In this document: positions 38,404 through 49,113 of the stretch, in pieces
How positions within the stretch are numbered: position 1 is the first letter of the stretch
Layout of the letters: each line of letters starts with the position of its first letter
The notes under the pieces: model-generated
Databases searched by the model: none
Seen by the model: only the letters and a program-made list of their open reading frames with translations
Told to the model about the DNA's origin: nothing
Program-made: the position numbers and the translations under genes
From: Diabrotica undecimpunctata
Taxonomy: Eukaryota; Arthropoda; Insecta; Coleoptera; Chrysomelidae
Reading direction: 5' to 3'
NCBI RefSeq assembly: GCF_040954645.1
Contig: NC_092810.1
Span: forward strand, 76,142,660 to 76,206,659
DNA: 64,000 nucleotides

Positions 38404-41400
38404 TTGGCCAAAAATAAAATGATTAAGATTATGATAGATACTGGTTCAGAAAGTACTTTAGTCTCGGAGAATTTTATTTTTAATACATTAAAATTATCAG
38501 ATATAATAAAGATTCCAAAAATTAAAATTGTTGGTGCAAATAATAAGAAGTTGGGTGAAATTGATAAACTAGCCAATTTTAAAATTAATATTCTTAATAA
38601 AGAAATTAATATGCAAGGATTTATTGTCAAGGATTTATGTGTTGATATATTAATGGGAAATGATGAATTGGAAAAGAAGAAAGTAAAGATAGATTTTGAA
38701 AAAAAAAATGGTAACTTTGGAAAGGCAAATAATTAAATTTATGCAGAAAGATGAGGTGGAAGAAGGAATAAGAGTTTATAGGATATTATTAAAAGAAAAT
38801 AATGATGTTTATGAAGAAGAAATGTATTTTGATGATAGGGAAATGTCCCAAAAGAATGTAAAGAATAATTATTGTAGTGAATATTTAAGGAATGGAAATT
38901 TTAAGCAGATGGATGCCTACGAGGCGGAGTGCGTAAAATTGGAAGCAAGGAATAATGAGTACATAATGAAGAATAATGTTATTTGTAAAGAAGAAGATAT
39001 GATGAAAGTTTTAAATTGCCCTGAAGAATATAAATCAATAGTCATTTCCATATTGCAGCAACACAAGGGACTTGTCAATAAAGAAAATAGAATTGCACAA
39101 AATTATATCCATAGTATAAAAGTTAAAGAAGAAAAAGATTTTAAAACAAAATCATACCCAATACCATATAAATACAGAGAAGAAGTAAACAAAACAATTA
39201 ATAATATGTTAGAAGATGGGATCATTGAGAAGGCAGACACACGTTTTATTAACCCCATAGTAGTAGTACGAAAAAGATCAGGTGAAATCAGGTTATGTTT
39301 GGATGCAAGGAATATTAACAAGATTACTGAAAAGCAATTTGAAGCACCAATGAGTATAGATGGAATATTAGGAAGAATTACAGGAATGTCATTTTTCACT
39401 AAAATTGATTTACAGCATAGCTTTTGGTTAATACCTCTAGAAAGAAAAAGTAGACAGTATACAGGATTTCAGATAGATGGAGTAGTATATCAATTCAAAG
39501 TAGTACCATTTCGACTTCAATCATCTTGCAGTGCTCTATGTAGATGTCTTCATGATATTTTGGATCAATATGAACATTTTGTAATTCACTACATTGATGA
39601 TATATTAATTTTTTCTAAAACGGCTGAAGATCATGAGAAACACCTAAAAATTATAATAAATAGATTAGACAAAGTTGGACTAAAAATAAATCAAGAAAAA
39701 TGTACATTTTTTCAAAAAGAAGTCATATATCTAGGTTATAAACTTAACACTAAGGGAATCGAAATGGATCCAGAACGGACACAAGTCATTCAGGAATATA
39801 AAACACCACACAATTTAAGAACTTTAAGAAGATTTATTGGAATAATTAATTATTATAAAAGGATGATACCAGATCTAAGTATAAAAGAAATTCCATTACT
39901 TGAACTACTGAGAAAAGGTGTAAAATGGAGATGGGATCAGAGAAGAGAACTAGCATTCCAAGAAATTAAAAACATTTTTCTGTCAAATTTGAAAATATAC
40001 TATCCTGACTACACACAGCCATTCATATTAAGAACAGATGCATCAATAGAGAGATTATCAGGGGTATTATTACAAATACATGATGGGGTCGAATACCCAA
40101 TACAATTCATTTCAAGAATTACAAAGCCACATGAAAAGGGTTACTCAGTTTCAGAATTAGAACTAGCAAGTATAATACACTGTGTCACAAAATTAAGATT
40201 TTATTTGTTGGGTAATGAATTTACAATAGAAACAGATCACCAAGCTTTAACGTCTATATTAAATAACAAATATGGAAACAGTAGAATACATCGGTGGAGT
40301 CTAATACTTAGTGAATACTGCTTTGAAATCAAATACATTTCTGGAAAATCCAATATAGTGGCAGATGCTTTATCAAGGTTAGAAAATACACCACAAAAAG
40401 GGCAGCGAGCAATAAAAATTGGATTAAATCAATTAGTAGAAAGTACTGGATTATATTCTAAAGAAGAAATTATAAGAGATCAGATCAATTTGAGTGAAAA
40501 ACAAAAAGTCCTTAGGAAAGATGGGGTATATTATAAAATAATAAATGGCATAGAAGTATATGTAATAACTAGAACTTTAGCAAAGAAAATATTGAAAAAT
40601 TTACATAACAATTATATGCATATTGGTTCAAGAAAGCTATGGATGCTATTTAGGGACAATTATTTTGCAAAGAATGACATAAGTATAGCAAAAGAAATTA
40701 CTACCCAATGCCCAATATGTCAACTAAACAAAGAAAAGAATTTCAAAAACCAGAACACATATAAATCTAATGTTGTATATGAAAAACTAAATACAGTTTC
40801 CATGGATTTTATTTCAAATTTAGTTCTCAGTCCAACAGGAAAAAAGCATATACTAGTGATAGTTGATTTATATACAAAATTTATTAAACTATATCCCTGC
40901 TCTAGAACAAATGTTAAAACATTAAAATTATATATTAATCAATTTTTCGAAGAAATAGGACCATTTAGAAATTGCATAATAGATAATGCTACATATTTTA
41001 ACAACCAAAAATTTCGGACATTTTGTGAGAAAAAGGGAATCAACATTCATTTTACAAGTATCAGACATCCTCAGGCAAATCCTGCAGAAAGATATATTAA
41101 AGAAGTTATAAAATATTTAAGGATACTGTGCCAAAATCAACACGAAACTTGGCAGGAACATATACCACAAGTAGAGTATTTTTTAAATAATACACATAAT
41201 TTGAATACAGAGGAAGTACCAGAATATTTAATGTTTGGCCATATAGGAAACAGAAAGTGGATTAGTGAATATAATCAGGATATGTTAGAACAAGTAATGC
41301 AGAAAGTGAATAACCGAATTAGGAGAAAAGCTGAAAAATATATCAGAAGACAAAATCGAAATATAAAAAAACCAATCACATTTCAAAAAGGAGACCTAGT

Positions 41401-41593
41401 GTTAATTCGTTCACTTAGAAAAAGTAATGTTAAAGAAAACCGTTGTAAGAAATTACAACCAATGTTTGAAGGTCCATATACAATTGAAAATCAGAATGGA
41501 CTAAATAGTTATGTGTTAATAGATGCAGAGAACAAAATAAGAGGCATATTTCATATCAACGACATTTTTCAATATCATGAAGAGATTGAATAA
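38404..41593 (+). pseudogene. Pol of the composite element (PR-RT-RNaseH-IN), one frameshift
   Basis: The protease (MIDTGSESTLVSE) frame ends at 38736 because of an extra A in the run at 38699-38708; the second frame (from 38696) carries the rest to 41593. RT: LCLDARNINKI, KIDLQHSFWLIPL, YIDDILIFS near 39591. RNase H: LRTDASIERLSGVL, ELELASIIHC, IETDHQALTS, VADALSRL. Integrase: HIGSRKLW...CPICQ zinc site, Asp in SMDFISN, Asp in IIDNATYF, Glu in NPAERYIKE (DD35E), and a C-terminal GPYTIENQNG region. Upstream codons before 38404 are open back to the frameshift site. The C-terminal part may be of C type. No env follows. Confidence 0.92.
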
Positions 41594-42221
41594 TGATTTC
41601 TATACCTTTACCACAAATATAATAACACTAATAACTTACTGATATATCCATTTTATTCAATAGACTTGATTTGTTAAATGGTAGATGGTAGATTTCATTA
41701 TTTTGAATAAATTTGACATCATACTTGTTGAATTTTGTATATATGGAAATTAATTTGTACCCTAAAGATCATAATTTGGGGTTAGACACAAAATTGATAC
41801 TATAATTGCTATAAAAATGTCTTTCTAATATAATAAAGTGAAAAAAAACTTACCAATTTATATTGATGAAAGTTATTTTGAATGGAAATAATTCCTAGAT
41901 TTTGTCTATAAACAAACAGAACACCATATCGATTATATTTTTAATTAAGGTTATATTTTATTCTCTGATATCGCATCCATTGCCCCATTTGACATGACAG
42001 TTTGACCATAGAATAGCCCAACTGTGCTCCGTTGTTCTCTGCTTTGACATAGACAGCGAACAGGGATGTATTTAAATTTAAACACTTAACGTCCTTAAAC
42101 ACATTTTAAATAATAAAAAAAAAATTGAATTATTAATTTATTAAATTTAATAAGGTATGAGAAAATTAATATTTAAAAAAATAATAAGTAAATTATTTAT
42201 TTTAAATATTATTTTGGGGTA
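41594..42221 (+). other. 3' untranslated region and polypurine tract, C type
   Basis: About 630 bp with no open frame; it ends with the purine-rich TTTTGGGGTA before the C LTR. It aligns with the 3' region of element A only with many differences, unlike the gag, so it belongs to the C element. Confidence 0.75.
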
Positions 42222-43641
42222 TTGATACGATTAGGGTTTATAGAAAATAATTTATAAGTTATATGCTACATAATATTAGATATTTGGTTGTTTTAAATAA
42301 GTTATATACTAGAGAATTTAATAAAAATTATTTATGTGAGGGCATTTTAAGAAATTAGCATATAATAATTGTAAAAAGTTGTATTTTAATGTTGTAAATA
42401 GATTTAAGTGAGCCATGTGCATAGGCAACCAAAAATACTCTCGAAGTGACAGATAGAAATTAAGAATTATAAGAAATATAAGTGGGGTTATATTGTTTGA
42501 AATGTGGATTTTATTAAATTAGAGTGTTAGTTACTAATTTGAATGTTTATTCTGATCTGAAAAGCCTAAATGTCAACAAAATTATCAATGGAACATTAAC
42601 GAATTCTCCAGAGTGCAGAGTGTGACCATTGTTTACGGTCGAACATTCTGGAATAATGATTATGTCGGCGGATGGAACAGATATTTTTTCGAGAACATCC
42701 ATATCGAAGAAATAGAACGGAATTGGAACATGATCTCTTACCAGATGGTTCTAGAATATCCAAAAAAAGATATAAATACCCGTGATTTGGATTCAAGATG
42801 GGAGTTTTTTAGTCAGAAGTCAAGCAGTTTATTATGAAAGTTAGTAGATTAGTTAGTGAAGTCAATTGTTCACAGTTTTAGTAAGTCAGTCAAGCAGTTT
42901 TATAAGAAATATGAAAGTTAGTTGGAGATAGTCCAATTGTTTAATATAGTGAGTTAAAAGAAGATTAAAAATTATGCATATATTTAATGCACATTTATAA
43001 TTATACACAAATAATTATTGAAGATTATAAAAGTATATTCGAAGAATATTGGATGGACATTGGAAGGAATTAAAATTATATTATGATTGGAGATTAGTAT
43101 AAATCAACTTATAATAATTGGATATGGGTATATTGAAAAGAAGAATAAATATAAATGGTGTTTGCTGGTTTGGTTGGTGGTGTATAAATGCTGGTGAAGA
43201 AAACTATATCTTAAATTGGTAGAAGCTGATAATTGGAAAAAGTAATTTCACAAAAAACAAGGATAACTGAAGTACGAAGACATTCAGTGGTGATTAGAAT
43301 CTATATAGTGGAAAACAGTTCATTTAGGCATTCAGTGAAAGAAAGGTACAAAATTTTGTTAATATAATTTAGTTAGTGTCATAACAATTTCAATTTTGAA
43401 GATAGTTTGTTTAAATTTTACATTGTCTATAGAATTTAATTAGTTTTATAAGAATATCAATTTAAAGATAGTTTATTTTAAATTTACATTGGCTAAGTTA
43501 GATATATATGTGTGTTTCATAATAGTTATAATAAAGATAATTTAAAAAAGTACTTACAAGCTAATTCTTTGAGAACCGCGATAAAAACCCTATATTATTA
43601 AAAATACTCATTGCTCATCATTCAAACAAAAAACGCATCAT

Positions 43642-43646
<5 letters not shown>
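42222..43646 (+). repeat. Right C-type LTR
   Basis: 1425 bp. Differences from the left C LTR that I can see are a 3-base indel (AAT) near 42654 and a few substitutions. Confidence 0.92.

Positions 43647-43688
<42 letters not shown>
43647..43688. repeat. (TA)n tract right of composite element
   Basis: 42 bp of TA directly after the LTR. Confidence 0.93.
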
Positions 43689-43689
<1 letters not shown>

Positions 43690-45006
43690 TATTACGATCT
43701 ACTTTGACTCTGTCGATGTTTATAGATGTAATCTACTTCAATTAATTAATCAATTAATTATTTCATTAATTAATTAAATCAAAACATTAACAAAATATAA
43801 ATCTCAGGGATGAATGATCCTATCACTACTTACTTTTGTGGCTTCAAATATTTCTCAGTGGTTTCCTTATAGGGATAGATAAAAGAGAATCAAAATAATA
43901 CACATATGGATTTCAATTAGAAATTATAAAAATCGTATATTTTATCAAAACGGAAATCGATATTCAATATTACAAATTTTATTTATTCTCCTATCTTTAT
44001 TATTTCATATAAAAGTTTACAAAAAAAAGAATCTTATATCTATTTGTCTCCAAAAATTTTTTTTAAATCAATAACTGTGAATCTCTCTACTTCTGCTTTA
44101 CAGAATGTTCTCGATGTTCAATTTTCTTGATATATAAAATGTGGTATTTAACACGAACAACAATACATTCATATCATAACAGAAAACGACTGACCTTTGC
44201 TGATGATCCTACCATGTCTTCACCCCTAACACGTTTCCTTACCTGTTGGTGTTGCGATCAAATAAAAACTCGTCCACGTTTTCCCAGAATGTCTCTGCTC
44301 CTCTGCTAAATTTTGTTCTCTTTTCCCTTTACTGCTTCGTACCGTACTCGTTCCGGCTTTCTCCTGATGCCATCTTTCAAGTTTTTGAATCACTTATCAC
44401 AATACTGGGTACTTTAGACTCAAGGATTTATATCATATCTCGACTTGGCCTATTACTCGTTCCACGATTTGTTTGATGCCGCTTGTAACTTTTCAAATAC
44501 AAATCGGCCTTTTCCTTTTTTAGTACACTGCACTCCAAACTTTACTTCTCCTTTCGACCGAACAAAACACACTGCCACACTCTCCCCATTCATTCTTCGA
44601 CTTCCAAATTATTCCCCCACAATTAATTTTCCATCCAATCAAAACCAACTTTCAATCATGTCGCATTATTTACCCTAAACTACATATCTCCTTAATCTAA
44701 ACAAATTTTCAAATTTACGTATCTTTTTGTCTTTATGGAGTTCCAAGAAATAAATAAAATTCCGTATTCTTATTCTATTTTATACAAATAATCAAATTCT
44801 TATCTATTTTTGAGCATCTTAATACAAAGGTAGATTTAAACTATCTACTATGTACCGTACGGGCTAATGAGTTTCTTACCCGCATATCTCGAAAACTTAA
44901 TTGTCTCTAATTGTTTGTTTGAAATACATTGTTCATGGGGCTAGTAAACAATTCTGCGAAACACTCTCTTAAAACTAGCTATAATTCTTTTTACAAATTT
45001 GTCATA
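43689..45006. other. AT-rich spacer, no gene recognised
   Basis: AATTAATTAA-rich left end; several short open frames (44127-44678) overlap but show no motif and no consistent codon use. Confidence 0.4.
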
Positions 45007-45008
45007 TA

Positions 45009-45197
45009 CAGGGCGTTAAAAATTTATATGCTCGTGGTAACAAGAAATTTTTTATTTTAATTTAAGTTTTAAATAGGAATATAGTTTTTTATTTCTCATG
45101 TCAAATAGGAATATATCAAATCGCCGCCTGCCTTTGCATTCGATAAAAATTATCCGAAACTGCAACTCATTTTTCTCGGGGCAAACCAAACTCCCTG
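45009..45197. mobile_element. MITE-like element with CAGGG ends and TA TSD
   Basis: 189 bp beginning CAGGGCGTT and ending AACTCCCTG, flanked on both sides by TA. The short inverted ends and TA duplication suit a Tc1/mariner-type MITE. It has no coding capacity. The inverted match is only about 9 of 10 bases. Confidence 0.45.
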
Positions 45198-45267
45198 TAT
45201 ATTGCCTTTTCTTAATCTATGTCTTATACCCTAGCTTACTATCTACTTTATACCTGAATATATCCGG

Positions 45268-46745
45268 TATATTTATGATGTATTCCGGGGTCTTTTTGTC
45301 TCTATTCCCCGTTCTCGAAGTTGTCCCTTAAACCGATCATTCCGGAAATACGTTGCATTGTCTAGTAGAATCTTTCTTGGTGTTCCTACTGTGGCTATAG
45401 AATTGTCGATTTTTCTTAATATTTCTTCCCCCTTTGTGGTGCGGCAACTGTATAATTTTACGTATTTTGAAAACACATCCACCATCACCAGAATATGTTT
45501 GTTTCTTTGAGTGGTCATAATTAGATCGCTTAACATCTCTATTGCTACAATGTCCAATTTGTTCCGGGATACAATATTTTTTGCAATATTTTCATTTTTG
45601 AAATTCCTACTCTTATATTTTTGACATACTTCGCACTTCTGGGTAATTTCCTTTGCAATGCGGTAATCTTGTCGGCTGATGTAATTTTTCCTAAAAACGA
45701 GCCACACCTTTCTGCTACCGATATGTCCATTGTCCTCATGTGATTTCTTTATGATCCTTTCTGCCAATGTCTGTGTCACTAAATATAGTTCCTTTCCGTC
45801 TATTCTCTTAAAAAATATGTCATTTTCTATCCCCGCTCTTCTTTTTTCTCTTTCCTCTAAGTCTTCCTGGTTTATCCTTATCTCATTTAATGAAAATACA
45901 CCTTCTTCTTGTGTTAATATATTTAGTCCCACATGTAAAGTAATTGTTTCCTTTTTTCCGGTGTCTTCATCCCGTGTTAGAGCGTCGGCTATGATGTTCT
46001 CTTTTCCTTTGATATACCGGAATTCAAAATCATACTCCTGTAATAATAGAATGCCTCTATGTATTCGATTATTCACCAATCGATTCTCATGATATGTACC
46101 AAAGCTGCATGATCCGTCTCGATTGTGAATTTAGCTCCCAATAGGTAAAACCTCAATTTGTTTACGCAAAATAGTACACTGTAAACTCCAATTCTGTTAC
46201 ACTATATTATCTCTCATGTGTTTTAGTCACTCGAGATACAAAACATATAGGCACTTCTTGGTCGTTTTGTATTTGTGACAAAACTCCTGCAAATTTTTGT
46301 ATGGACGCATCAGTTCGGAGTATAAAAGGTAAATTATAAATGGGGTGATATATTTTCATTCCTTTTGCGAATTCTTGTTTTAATATTTTGAAAGCTTCCT
46401 CCTGTTCTTCTTTCCAATTCCATTTTATCCCTTTCTTCAGCAATTTTATTAGAGGAATTTCCTTTTGGCTTAAATCGGGAATTAGCTTTTTAAAATAATT
46501 GATGCCAAGAAAACCTGTCAATATTTTCAAATTTGTTGGCCTTGGGTATTCATCTATGAGCTTGACTCTGTCTTAGTCTCTGCTAAGCTTACTGTTTTGG
46601 TGGTGGTTTTACCAATTTAAAACCCAAATAAATTACTTCTTTTTGAAAAAATTGACATTTTTCAATGTTTAATTTTAATTCCGCGGTGTCCAATTCCTTC
46701 AGAATTATTTTTATGTGTTCTAAATGACTCTGTATATCTTCTGAA
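45268..46745 (-). pseudogene. Gypsy pol fragment (RT end, RNase H, integrase)
   Basis: The reverse strand reads an RT end (HLEHIKIILKELDT, CQFFQKEVIYLGFKL near 46650-46740), RNase H (FILRTDASIQKFAGVL near 46300; NIIADALTRDED near 45990), and integrase (GHIGSRKVW...CEVCQKY, then HILVMVDVFSKYVKLY and LLDNATYFRND). It stops within the integrase core near 45300. Frameshifts occur near 46100 and 46540. The sequence is related to the B/C pol but distinctly different, so it is a third family. No LTR is seen. Confidence 0.88.
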
Positions 46746-47479
46746 AAATATTAAAAGAATGCTTCTATTATGTCTTATACGTTATTAGCGATGTGTTGCG
46801 CGTCTCTGTACGTTAAGTCATTTAGACGCTACATACCCAATGTTCATTTGACAGGGCAGCCATATGATCACAGATAACATTTTGTCAGATAAGAAAGAAA
46901 GAAAGAACTGTGAAAGCCGATTTAACAGACAAATAGAAGAATAACTGTGACAACCGAAAAGAAGAATTGTTTTGACTTTCTGACTACATCCTGTATATTA
47001 TAAAAAGCGACAGACGGAAAGAAGAAGAAGCAGCCATCTTGGCGGGCTTTGTGACGTCAGTGGGCGTGGCTTCTTTCCCATTGGTCGGTGGGCGATGCGT
47101 GTAATGTCAGAGTTTGTGGCAGATGCAAACATCAAAGGATACCGCTTTTTCCCACGGTCGCCAAATTTTCCCAGGCCAAACCACCGCAAGCCCTACTAGG
47201 GTAGGAGAGACCGGGAAGGATTAACTTTTGAAGGTGTTTAAGTCTAAGGTAAAACCCATCACAATTCCATTGAATTATATTGAAGTTTACTAAAATGATG
47301 ATTTTTGGAAATGTTGGGAGGTATCTGAGAGCTATTCTTCATCCTGAGGTTCCTGTTAGAAATGGAGAAACATTATATATGTCAGAGAGTAATGATTTGA
47401 TGCCATGTGGAAACTGTTGTGCTTCAGACAATAGATTGCTACTACCTGTAACTATTTTCAAGAAAACTTATGAAATTGT
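46746..47479. other. GC-richer island with promoter-like boxes
   Basis: Within AT-rich surroundings, 47020-47240 is markedly GC-richer. It holds a CRE-type TGACGTCA (47052-47059), a GC/CACCC-type box GGGCGTGGC (47062-47070) and an inverted CCAAT box CCATTGG (47078-47084). A 71-codon frame from ATG 47295 to 47507, with a Cys cluster (CGNCC), follows; I do not recognise it. This may be a promoter of an unseen gene or part of an unidentified element. Confidence 0.35.
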
Positions 47480-48830
47480 CTACAGAAGTAGAAAAAAAAG
47501 AATGTGATGACTGATGACTTACTAAAACAGTCTTTTATTGCTTCTTTTGAAGCATCCATGATTTTGGAACTATCAGATGAATCTTTTTTTAACTTCTTTC
47601 TAGATTGTTTCATTAGTTTTCTGTTTGTATCTTGATACGGAGAAGGCATTGCAGGTGAAATTTCTTTATGTTTCTGACACGTTGGAATCTACTGAATTCG
47701 AAAAGGCTCTCTTTATTCCAAGGACTGGTGAGGATGGTATTTCTTCGGTTGTTGATGGATTCTCTGTAGAAACTGAAGAGACATTTGTATTTGGGCAATT
47801 GTTAGCTACATGTCCAGATTGTTTGCATAAAAAGCAGAGCATTTTATCGGTAGACAAAAATGTGCGATGTGCATTACCTTCAAATAGAATGGACCAATGA
47901 AGTTTGGATTTTGTAGTTATCATTCGGTGGGACTATGTAGACCTGTCTACAGAAGGAAAGAGTATGGTTATATTCGTCCCCTGGAATTCCTGCCCTCATA
48001 AACGAGATGGATGAAGCAGTCTGTAGGACATAATCTTTGAGTGCTGACTCGATAAGCTCATGTGGAATAGATGGGCATATATTTGATAAAACTAGACGTT
48101 TAGCTGGTGTAACTAGTCTTCTTATTATTCTTACAATTACCTTTTCTCCTCCTTCAAAAGTAACTGGTCTTCTATTTCTTTGTCTCTGTTGGCGTTGGAG
48201 GTATTTTTCTCCACTTCTCCTTAATCTTCTTTCTACTATTTCTGTCACTTGTTGGTATTCCCTTTGTTCTGGTTCTTCCCAAGGTCTTGGTTCTGTTATC
48301 CCTTTCATCATAAATACTTGTGCCTCTTTCGATATTGTGTGGGGAATGGAGTTCAAATACTCCTCTATTTCTGGCACTTTTCTATCACACTGTCTGTGTT
48401 GGCCATCCGATGCTATGCGTAAAAATTTTGTGACCTCTTGTATAAATCTCTCTGAAGGGTTGCTTCTAGTCTTCTACGTCTCCTGCGTGAACAACAGAAT
48501 TATTTGTGAGTAATAGGTCTACACATTTGATATTATTTAGGTATTTACACAATCGGTTGTTCGAGATTTTGGAATCGAACTTAATGTTTTTCGGCTCAAT
48601 AATATTTCCAATTGGTTTGACTTAATCAACTAATTTAAAAGTGTTATCAGTTATATGGACCACTATAGCCTTCTCTTTCTTTGGGTACGTAGTTTTAGAT
48701 ATAGATCTGGCAGCACCAACATATGAAACTAAAGGACTGTTACTTTCAGTTGTATTACTGTTATTTATAGTTGTTGGAGAACTTATATTTATTAATATCA
48801 TCTCGCCCCTGTAGTCAGAAGCGATAATGG
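47480..48830 (-). pseudogene. LINE ORF1 (I/Jockey-like) interrupted by a gypsy integrase fragment
   Basis: The reverse strand shows an ORF1 like that at 3311-4441. The N-terminal part (near 48810-48480) reads KTTYPKKEKAIVVHI and IEPKNIKFDSKISNNRLC. After the insertion at 48123-48465 it resumes with TPAKRLVLSNICPSIPHEL, then in another frame the zinc knuckle CFLCKQSGHVANNC near 47830, and a Lys/Ser-rich end near 47500-47640. Excluding the insert and one copy of the 10-bp repeat, the two ORF1 parts rejoin in frame. Other frameshifts (near 47900) and a stop in the N-terminal part show it is dead. No ORF2 is found to the left. Confidence 0.82.
48123..48465 (-). mobile_element. 343-bp gypsy integrase fragment inserted in LINE ORF1
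   Basis: The reverse strand reads PSERFIQEVTKFLRIASDG, EEYLNSIPHTISKE and GEKYLQRQQRQRNRRPVTF, which is the C-terminal integrase region of a gypsy element related to B/C (there NPAERYIKEVIKYLRI). The direct repeat CTAGTCTTCT (forward strand) stands at 48113-48122 and 48466-48475, exactly at the two borders. The fragment has neither LTR nor poly(A). Confidence 0.8.
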
Positions 48831-49105
48831 CTTGGTTGCTAATATTTTATGAATTTTGTTTATTATAGGCAACTTTAAATACGGCATACCGTAAAACTGG
48901 TTAAATATATGAACCAGTAAATTAGCTACTATTCTGATAGTTTAATCGGTCGTAGGACAGAACTTATCACAGAACAATATATTAAAATTGACAGAAATAG
49001 TGTCTTTGTTGGTTATGTCTTCAAGATAATATAAAGTAAATTAACTAATGTACAACTCACTTTAAGGTGGTTATAACATCATTTCTCGATTCACTATATT
49101 CCATT
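48831..49105. other. Likely LINE 5' leader and spacer
   Basis: AT-rich, no open frame. It may include the 5' leader of the LINE to its left. Confidence 0.4.
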
Positions 49106-49113
49106 AACTATAT

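Larger units (their letters stand above)
33539..43646 (+). mobile_element. Composite gypsy element: B-type element inside C-type element
   Basis: Order on the forward strand: C-type LTR, C-type primer site and leader, a TA tract, B-type LTR, B-type primer site, gag and pol, a C-like 3' untranslated region, C-type LTR, TA tract. The two C LTRs are nearly identical, so they bound one insertion. The inner B LTR is nearly identical to that of element A. There is no second B LTR. The simplest reading is a B element inserted in a C element, followed by recombination between their homologous pol regions that removed the B 3' end and the C 5' coding region. Confidence 0.85.

Noticed and set aside
44127..44678. 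Cluster of overlapping short frames
   Set aside because: No conserved motif, different frames, no start context.
47880..48377. A 165-residue 'fusion protein' joining integrase and LINE ORF1
   Set aside because: The frame crosses the border of the inserted gypsy fragment by chance; it is not a gene fusion.
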